Assembly (NCBI GenBank): GCA_030619415.1
Contig: JAUXBM010000044.1
Span: 1-9,666 of the forward strand
Direction: 5' to 3'
Source: Chlorobiota bacterium
GTDB lineage: Bacteria > Bacteroidota > Bacteroidia > Bacteroidales > F082
DNA length: 9,666 nucleotides
The first letter of the stretch is position 1. Each line of letters begins with the position of its first letter. A program made the position numbers and the translations under genes. Positions 5,247 through 9,666 of the stretch are shown in pieces. The notes under the pieces are model-generated. The model had not been told where the DNA came from and ran no database searches. It was given only the letters and a program-made list of their open reading frames with translations.

Positions 5247-6113
5247 ATGAAAATCGCCATTGCAAGCGGAAAAGGCGGGACGGGCAAAACAACCCTGTCA
5301 ACTAACCTGGCCAGTTTTCTTGCTGAAGAACATGAAGTTGTTTTGACCGATCTGGACGTGGAAGAACCCAACTCAGGTTTGTTCATCGAAGCTGATCTTG
5401 TTCGGGAAAAGGACAAATTTAAAATGGTTCCCGAGTGGTCAGCAGATGAATGTATTTTGTGTGGAAACTGTCAGAAGGTTTGTAATTTCCATGCCGTGAT
5501 CCAGTTGGGTGAAATGATCATGGTTTTCCCTGAATTGTGTCATGGATGTTACGCATGTTCTGAACTTTGCCCTACATCTTCCCTACCCATGATTCCCAAA
5601 AAGATGGGAGTACTAAAGCATTTTCGAAATGGAAATCTGAATTTTGTTGAAAGCAGATTGGATATTGGTGAAGAACAGGCAGTACCATTAATTAAACAAA
5701 CCCACAAATACATTGATCAGCAATTTGATGATAATTTCATCAGGATATTTGATTCGCCGCCGGGAACTTCCTGTCCGGTGATTGAAGCCACCAAAGATGC
5801 CGATTATATTATCCTGGTTACCGAACCCACTCCATTTGGATTACACGACCTTAAACTGGCCGTTGAAACCATGAAGGAATTGAAAAAAGAATTTGGCGTT
5901 GTGATCAATCGCTTCGGAATTGGCAACGATGATGTGTTGGCGTATTGTAATGAAGAGCAAATTAAGGTGCTTGCAAAAATACCGAACAGCCGCAGGATTG
6001 CTGAATTGTATTCACAGGGTAGATTGATTTATAAAGAAATTCCCGAAGTCAGGGCAGAACTGGAAAAAATGAAAGACCTCATCATGGGTAAAATGAAGGA
6101 GGTCGTGAAATGA
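5247..6113 (+). CDS. MinD/Mrp-like P-loop ATPase with inserted 2x[4Fe-4S] ferredoxin domain (first copy)
   Basis: The 288-aa cytoplasmic SIMIBI-class ATPase has a deviant Walker A GKGGTGKTT at residues 8-16 (Lys9 signature lysine, Lys14), a switch-like DLDVEEPN (35-42), and FDSPPGTSCP (168-177) with Asp169 as the Walker B/switch II acid. A bacterial ferredoxin is inserted between, at about 66-112, with Cys69/72/75/79 and Cys98/101/104/108, enough for two [4Fe-4S] clusters. An extra Cys176 follows the switch II motif and is matched in the second copy. The ATPase core resembles Mrp/Nbp35 and MinD. In the Desulfovibrio ORP cluster, paired proteins of this kind accompany the Mo-Cu protein. The inferred role is ATP-gated electron transfer or metal-cluster transfer to the NifX-like proteins. 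The start abuts the IscU-like stop, and the end overlaps the next gene by 4 bases. Confidence 0.92.
   Translation: MKIAIASGKGGTGKTTLSTNLASFLAEEHEVVLTDLDVEEPNSGLFIEADLVREKDKFKMVPEWSADECILCGNCQKVCNFHAVIQLGEMIMVFPELCHGCYACSELCPTSSLPMIPKKMGVLKHFRNGNLNFVESRLDIGEEQAVPLIKQTHKYIDQQFDDNFIRIFDSPPGTSCPVIEATKDADYIILVTEPTPFGLHDLKLAVETMKELKKEFGVVINRFGIGNDDVLAYCNEEQIKVLAKIPNSRRIAELYSQGRLIYKEIPEVRAELEKMKDLIMGKMKEVVK
6096..6103 (+). promoter_or_regulatory. Shine-Dalgarno for second MinD-ferredoxin gene, inside preceding gene
   Basis: AAGGAGGT lies within the last codons of the first MinD-ferredoxin gene, with 6 bases between its end and the ATG at 6110. Together with the ATGA stop/start overlap it predicts translational coupling and near-equal production of the two ATPases. 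Confidence 0.6.
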
Positions 6114-6985
6114 AAGAAATCGTAGTCATATCAGGAAAAGGAGGAACCGGCAAAACATCCCTCACGGCATCGTTCGCCTACCTTGGTGGTAAAGATGTAA
6201 TTGTTGCAGATTGCGATGTGGATGCAGCTGATATGCACCTGCTCATGCAACCGGATTTTGCCGATGAAGATGATTTTTACAGCGGTGAGTTGGCCCACAT
6301 CAATCAATACGATTGTATTCAGTGCGGAAAATGTAAAGAGGTTTGCCGTTTTGATGCAATACCTATCATAAAGGGTAAATACATTGTTGATCCTTTAAGC
6401 TGCGAAGGTTGTGGTTATTGTGCACGGGTTTGTCCTATAGATGCCATTACCAATAAAGATTTGAATGTTGGGAAATGGTATATCTCTAATATCAAAACCG
6501 GCAGTATGATGGTACATGCAAAACTGGGTATCGGTGCTGATAATTCGGGAAAACTGGTTGCAAAGGTTAAAAGCGAGGCTAAAGATATCGCCGAAGAAGA
6601 GCGCAAAGATATTGCCATTGTAGATGGCTCACCCGGGGTAGGCTGCCCGGTGGTTTCATCACTGTCGGGAGCCAGCTTTGTGGTTTTGGTTACCGAGCCT
6701 TCAGTTTCTGGTTACCATGATTTGAAGCGTGTTTATGAACTGGTGAAAAAGTTCAATATCAAAGCCGGCTGTATCATCAACAAATATGACATCAACAAAA
6801 AAGTAACTGCCGAAATTGTAGAGTTTCTGAAAAAGGAAAACATTGTACACATTGCCAATCTCCCCTACGATGAGGATTTTACCAGAGCAATGACCAATGG
6901 GCAAACCATTGTAGAATATTCGGATAACCATTTGAAAGATCTAATTACAGATAGTTGGAATAAAATCAAAAGGTCTGTAAACTGA
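6110..6985 (+). CDS. MinD/Mrp-like P-loop ATPase with inserted 2x[4Fe-4S] ferredoxin domain (second copy)
   Basis: The 291-aa paralogue of its upstream neighbour has the same order of parts: Walker A GKGGTGKTS (residues 9-17, Lys10 and Lys15), CDVDAADMHLL (35-45), a ferredoxin insertion with Cys69/72/75/79 and Cys98/101/104/108, then VDGSPGVGCPV (171-181) containing Asp172 and Cys179, and VTEPSVSGYHDLK (194-206). Both sets of eight ferredoxin cysteines sit at identical residue numbers in the two proteins, a clear sign of ancient tandem duplication. The sequences differ widely elsewhere, especially at 115-165, so they probably form a heterodimer or have distinct partners. The ATGA overlap and SD within the upstream gene support co-translation. 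The stop codon is inside the left arm of a strong palindrome. The inferred job is the same redox-linked cofactor handling. Confidence 0.92.
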   Translation: MKEIVVISGKGGTGKTSLTASFAYLGGKDVIVADCDVDAADMHLLMQPDFADEDDFYSGELAHINQYDCIQCGKCKEVCRFDAIPIIKGKYIVDPLSCEGCGYCARVCPIDAITNKDLNVGKWYISNIKTGSMMVHAKLGIGADNSGKLVAKVKSEAKDIAEEERKDIAIVDGSPGVGCPVVSSLSGASFVVLVTEPSVSGYHDLKRVYELVKKFNIKAGCIINKYDINKKVTAEIVEFLKKENIVHIANLPYDEDFTRAMTNGQTIVEYSDNHLKDLITDSWNKIKRSVN

Positions 6986-7010
6986 CGGGTTAACCCGTCA
7001 GTTTGTACAG
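6975..7010. terminator. Strong hairpin containing a 26-bp perfect palindrome
   Basis: AAACTGACGGGTT and its exact reverse complement are back to back (6979-7004). A further CTGT/ACAG pair (6975-6978 with 7007-7010) extends the stem around a 2-base bulge. The GTTAAC centre gives a tight loop. The TGA stop of the second MinD-ferredoxin gene (6983-6985) is inside the left arm. No T-run follows (GCTTATG), so termination would be partial. A role as attenuator, RNA 3'-end protector or protein-binding palindrome is possible. It divides the scaffold/ATPase block from the second NifX-like gene and the fusion gene. Confidence 0.6.
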
Positions 7011-7039
7011 GCTTATGAATTACATTAAAATAATAAAAC

Positions 7040-7378
7040 ATGAAAATAGCATTCACAACAAAAGGAACAAACTGGAGTTCAGCAATGGACCCAAGATTTG
7101 GAAGGACAGAATATTTCCTTATTTATGACGATGAGAAAGACGAATTATCGCATTACGATAACCGCGATTCAGCCAATGATGCCCACGGTGCAGGACCCAA
7201 AACTGCCCAAAAATTATTTGAGTTTAGCCCAAATATTTTGATTACCGGAAATGGTCCAGGTGGCAATGCAGCGACAGTACTTGAAAAAACAGGTGTTAAA
7301 ATCTTCATCGGTGCAGGAGAGATGACTGTTAAAGAAGCTTATGAAGCTTTTAAAGGAGATACCTTAAAAAAGCTTTAA
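7040..7378 (+). CDS. Second NifX/ORP-like Nitro_FeMo-Co family protein (cysteine-free)
   Basis: The 112-aa single-domain protein has the landmarks of a different Nitro_FeMo-Co subfamily from the one at 4437. These are MDPRFGRTEYFLIYD (residues 16-30), HGAGPKTAQKLFEF (49-62), ILITGNGPGGNAATVLEKTGVKIFIGAGE (66-94) and MTVKEAYEAFKGDTL. It contains no cysteine at all, so any bound cofactor must be held non-covalently, through sulfides, backbone or charged side chains, as reported for the Mo-Cu cluster of ORP. This makes it the better ORP analogue of the two. It starts at ATG 7040 after an A/T-rich leader with no SD, 35 bases beyond the hairpin. The stop is two bases from the start of the fusion gene, so the two are surely co-translated and probably interact. 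Confidence 0.87.
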   Translation: MKIAFTTKGTNWSSAMDPRFGRTEYFLIYDDEKDELSHYDNRDSANDAHGAGPKTAQKLFEFSPNILITGNGPGGNAATVLEKTGVKIFIGAGEMTVKEAYEAFKGDTLKKL

Positions 7379-7380
7379 TC

Positions 7381-9291
7381 ATGGAGCTGAAGCAATTTGA
7401 AGTATCCGACGAATGTATAGGCTGCAGGGCATGTGTTGATGTTGCGGAATCAAATTTTGACATCAATGATAATAATATTGCTTTCCTTAAAAAACAACCT
7501 GATAGTAAAGAGGAAGAGTCAGCATGTAATGAAGCAATAGAAGTATGCCCGGTTGAGGCGATTTCTGTAAAAGAAATTTCACGCATAACGGTTAATAATA
7601 TTGAACCCATCCTTTCAAATTCCATTATCAAATCAACTTTAGATACTTTTCCACAGTTAAAGCCCATCCTCACTGGTCTTTCACCGAAATTCAAGAAACT
7701 GCAAAACCCGGCTCTGTATAATACAGTAGCCCGGTTTGCAACTTTTAAGGATGCTGCAAGGTTATCTGGTTTATCGGTTTGCGAAATACTTCATACACTG
7801 AATCACGCATTAGGAATTGAAGACAAATTAATCGCTAAAATGCCGGAGTGCATTTCTGGGAATAAGGAGGATAATGAAATTGTTGGAGAAGAAATATCAT
7901 GGGAAGAAAACAACGAGCGATATATTTATAATGATGATGTCATTACGGAAGTTATCGGTAAAGTATCTACCCTCAATCCGCAGGAAAACCTGGTAATCAT
8001 CTCGGTTGAAAAACCGCTCGCATTAATTAAAACAGTGGTTGGCCTGAGTTTGAAATTAAATATTGAGAAAAACAGGGAATACCGGGTTTCAATATTTAAC
8101 CCAAAACCGATTGAAAATGAAATTGACTGGAAAGACCGAAAAGAGAACTTTGAAGTATTGGATGTCAGGACAATGCAAACTGATCCTTTCGACATCATTA
8201 TTAAAAAAGCATACGAAATTGAGGAAGATAGTGGCTTTATCTTAATACAAAGGTTTGAACCGTTTCCCATGATCAATATGCTTCATGAAATGGGCTACGA
8301 AAGTTTTACCGATCAAAAAGCCCCAAACGAGATATGGGTGTATTTTCATAAAAAGATTTCTGAGATCGAACAAAGCGAAACCGATACGGATAAACCTTCG
8401 GTTGTTATACAATCAGCTACACCGGTGGCCTACCCTGTGATGATGAGATTGTTACAATCGGAAAAAATTCGCAAATCAATCAATATCAAAAAACTTAAGG
8501 TTTGGGAAGAAACTGAAAAACACCTGAGCTGGATTGTTAACGGGAAAGCTGATATTAGTTTTTCTGCCCTGATTACCTCTGCTAAACTTAAAGACAGCGA
8601 TATTAAAATTCCTGCCTTATTTGTTTGGGACAATTTTTACATTTTAACAAGGGGTTATGCTGCCAGCAACCTGGAAGACATAAAAGGGAAAGAAATTCGG
8701 ACACCGCTGTTTGAAGAAGCACCTCCGGCAAAAATTACCAAGTATTTAATTAAAGCCAAAGGACTAAATGTGGATAACTTTAGCTTTGTTTACGGAAAAC
8801 CCTTTGGGAGGCCTGAAGAAATATTCATGGATTTTATAAAAGGACGCGCTGATACTGTGATTCTGCGCGAACCGGAAGCGAGCTATGCGATAAAAACCAT
8901 GCAAAAAACAGGCATCGACATTTCAATCATTTCGTACAATGAAATTTGGAATGACATCAATAAAGGTTTTGGAAGTTTCCCCAATGCAGGTATTGTGCTT
9001 AAAGGTGAATTTGTCAGAATGTATCCCGAATTAACACAAGTGTTTCTTGACGAACTAAAAGAAGCAATAAATTGGGTGAACAACAACAGAAAAGATTCTG
9101 CGAAATTATCATTCGATATGATGCGTCAGCCCGTTGAAAGTATTGAGCTTTTTCTCGATAGAGTTAAGTTTGAATATGTTGATGGTGATAAGTTAATTGA
9201 AAAAGTCTCGGACTATTTTAATATCTTGCTGGAAGAAGGAATTGTAGATACAAAAATTGATTCTTCGTTCCTGGATATTTTTAAAATATAA
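7381..9291 (+). CDS. Multidomain ferredoxin / DUF1858-like / DUF2249-like / periplasmic-binding-protein-like fusion
   Basis: The 636-aa protein has at least four parts. Residues 1-64 are a small ferredoxin: Cys12, Cys15, Cys18 and Cys56-Pro fit one [4Fe-4S] cluster, with an extra Cys49. Residues about 67-145 are helical and DUF1858-like (FPQLKPILTGLSPKFKKLQNPAL, then TFKDAARLSGLSVCEILHTLN). Residues about 181-240 and 257-324 look like two DUF2249-type units; the second is clearer (LDVRTMQTDPFDIIIKKAYE, with PFPMINMLHEMGY). Residues about 338-620 resemble an NMT1/THI5-type substrate-binding protein: VVIQSATPVAYPVMMRLLQ, GKADISFSALITS, LEDIKGKEIRTPLF, GRADTVILREPEASYA. No signal peptide or membrane segment is present, so the binding domain is probably cytoplasmic. 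A plausible role is redox-linked sensing or delivery of a small ligand or cofactor, but the ligand is unknown. The gene follows the Cys-free NifX-like stop by two bases. Confidence 0.82.
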   Translation: MELKQFEVSDECIGCRACVDVAESNFDINDNNIAFLKKQPDSKEEESACNEAIEVCPVEAISVKEISRITVNNIEPILSNSIIKSTLDTFPQLKPILTGLSPKFKKLQNPALYNTVARFATFKDAARLSGLSVCEILHTLNHALGIEDKLIAKMPECISGNKEDNEIVGEEISWEENNERYIYNDDVITEVIGKVSTLNPQENLVIISVEKPLALIKTVVGLSLKLNIEKNREYRVSIFNPKPIENEIDWKDRKENFEVLDVRTMQTDPFDIIIKKAYEIEEDSGFILIQRFEPFPMINMLHEMGYESFTDQKAPNEIWVYFHKKISEIEQSETDTDKPSVVIQSATPVAYPVMMRLLQSEKIRKSINIKKLKVWEETEKHLSWIVNGKADISFSALITSAKLKDSDIKIPALFVWDNFYILTRGYAASNLEDIKGKEIRTPLFEEAPPAKITKYLIKAKGLNVDNFSFVYGKPFGRPEEIFMDFIKGRADTVILREPEASYAIKTMQKTGIDISIISYNEIWNDINKGFGSFPNAGIVLKGEFVRMYPELTQVFLDELKEAINWVNNNRKDSAKLSFDMMRQPVESIELFLDRVKFEYVDGDKLIEKVSDYFNILLEEGIVDTKIDSSFLDIFKI

Positions 9292-9297
9292 TACTAT

Positions 9298-9666
9298 ATG
9301 AAAAAATTTATTGTGCTTGGTGGTGGTTTTGCCGGGGTTGAAGCAGCTATCCGGTTAAGAAAATATGGCTACAAGGTCACTTTGATTTCGGACAGGGATT
9401 ATCTTTTTGTTTATCCTATTTCTATCTGGGTTCCGACAAAGAAAAAATCGTTCGATGATGTTCTGATTAAATTGTCGGTTTTGCAGAAAAAACATGGCTT
9501 TGACGTAATTGTCGATGCGGTAACTCAAATAGATGTCGATAAAAATACGGTTACCCTTTCGGGAGAAACGCTTTCGTACGACTACCTGTTTATTGCCATG
9601 GGAATGCACAAGGTTAAAACCAAAGGACTGGAGTTCACCCACTCCATTTGCGGCAAACCCGAAGAA
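9298..9666 (+). CDS. Sulfide:quinone oxidoreductase-like FAD-dependent oxidoreductase, 3'-truncated by window end
   Basis: The frame opens at ATG 9298, six bases after the fusion stop, and runs off the right edge with 123 codons visible. The N terminus MKKFIVLGGGFAGVEAAIRLRK contains the FAD-binding GxGxxG-type Rossmann motif. LSYDYLFIAMGMHK (92-105) is the second conserved strand ('yDyLviAtG') of the SQR/NDH-2/FCSD family. Near the edge, HSICGKPEE places Cys118 where sulfide:quinone oxidoreductases and flavocytochrome c sulfide dehydrogenases carry a conserved Cys ('sIC'), favouring a sulfide-active subtype over NDH-2. If SQR, it would oxidise sulfide to polysulfide and reduce quinone at the inner membrane face. 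The other catalytic cysteines lie beyond the window, so the subtype is provisional. It belongs to the same operon as the fusion gene by spacing. Confidence 0.78.
   Translation, partial: MKKFIVLGGGFAGVEAAIRLRKYGYKVTLISDRDYLFVYPISIWVPTKKKSFDDVLIKLSVLQKKHGFDVIVDAVTQIDVDKNTVTLSGETLSYDYLFIAMGMHKVKTKGLEFTHSICGKPEE

Noticed and set aside
5247..6985. MinD cell-division proteins
   Set aside because: The P-loop is MinD-like, but both proteins carry ferredoxin insertions, lack an evident C-terminal membrane-targeting helix, and have no MinC or MinE neighbours.
4437..7378. Nitrogen-fixation (nif) locus
   Set aside because: NifX-like and IscU/NifU-like proteins occur, but there is no nifH, D, K, E, N or B in the window, and the MinD-ferredoxin and DUF134 context points to the ORP-type family group.
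8392..9291. Thiamine-precursor or nitrate ABC importer binding protein
   Set aside because: The binding-protein-like domain has no signal peptide or lipobox, and no ABC permease or ATPase lies nearby. It is part of a cytoplasmic ferredoxin fusion.
1..9666. Mobile element, CRISPR array, tRNA or attachment site
   Set aside because: No transposase or integrase, no direct repeats with regular spacers, no tRNA-like cloverleaf and no flanking target duplications were seen.

Overview
This 9.67 kb window reads as chromosomal DNA of a member of the Bacteroidota, probably an anaerobic or redox-flexible Bacteroidia lineage. This is inferred from three things: promoter-like boxes matching the Bacteroidetes -7 consensus TAnnTTTG ahead of several genes, mostly A-rich leaders without Shine-Dalgarno (SD) sequences, and the gene families present. 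All fourteen genes are on the + strand. I see no tRNA, rRNA, CRISPR array, transposase or phage gene. No gene-free stretch exceeds about 165 bases.

Positions 1-2828 are ordinary. They hold the 3' part of a FemAB/GNAT-like acyltransferase, a uracil phosphoribosyltransferase (upp), and an orphan MacB/FtsX-type ABC permease. The last two each follow a TAnnTTTG box.

From about 2936 to the right edge the window holds one long co-directional cluster for metal or Fe-S handling. It opens with a well-formed promoter whose spacer and -7 box are covered by a perfect 22-bp palindrome, a likely operator. In order it encodes: a DUF134 (UPF0251) HTH regulator with an added zinc-ribbon tail; a DUF5320 Gly/Arg-rich small protein; a hairpin; a 72-aa Gly-rich zinc-ribbon protein; a cupin; a Cys/His-containing NifX/ORP-like (Nitro_FeMo-Co) protein; an IscU-like scaffold; two tandem MinD-like ATPases, each with a 2x[4Fe-4S] ferredoxin insertion; a second hairpin; a Cys-free second NifX-like protein; a 636-aa fusion of ferredoxin, DUF1858-like, DUF2249-like and periplasmic-binding-protein-like domains with no signal peptide; and the start of a sulfide:quinone-oxidoreductase-like flavoprotein cut by the window end.

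The core (paired MinD-ferredoxin ATPases plus Nitro_FeMo-Co proteins) resembles the orange-protein (ORP) cluster of sulfate reducers, whose ORP binds a Mo-Cu-sulfide cluster. There are no nitrogenase structural genes here, so a nitrogen-fixation role is not supported. My inference is a cytoplasmic system in which the IscU-like scaffold and ferredoxin-ATPases build or move a metal-sulfur cofactor held by the NifX-like proteins. The fusion protein would act as a redox-linked ligand sensor or carrier, and the SQR-like enzyme would link the system to sulfide or quinone chemistry. The most unusual items are the 636-aa fusion, the promoter-embedded palindrome, and the near-consensus SD sites at three cluster genes.
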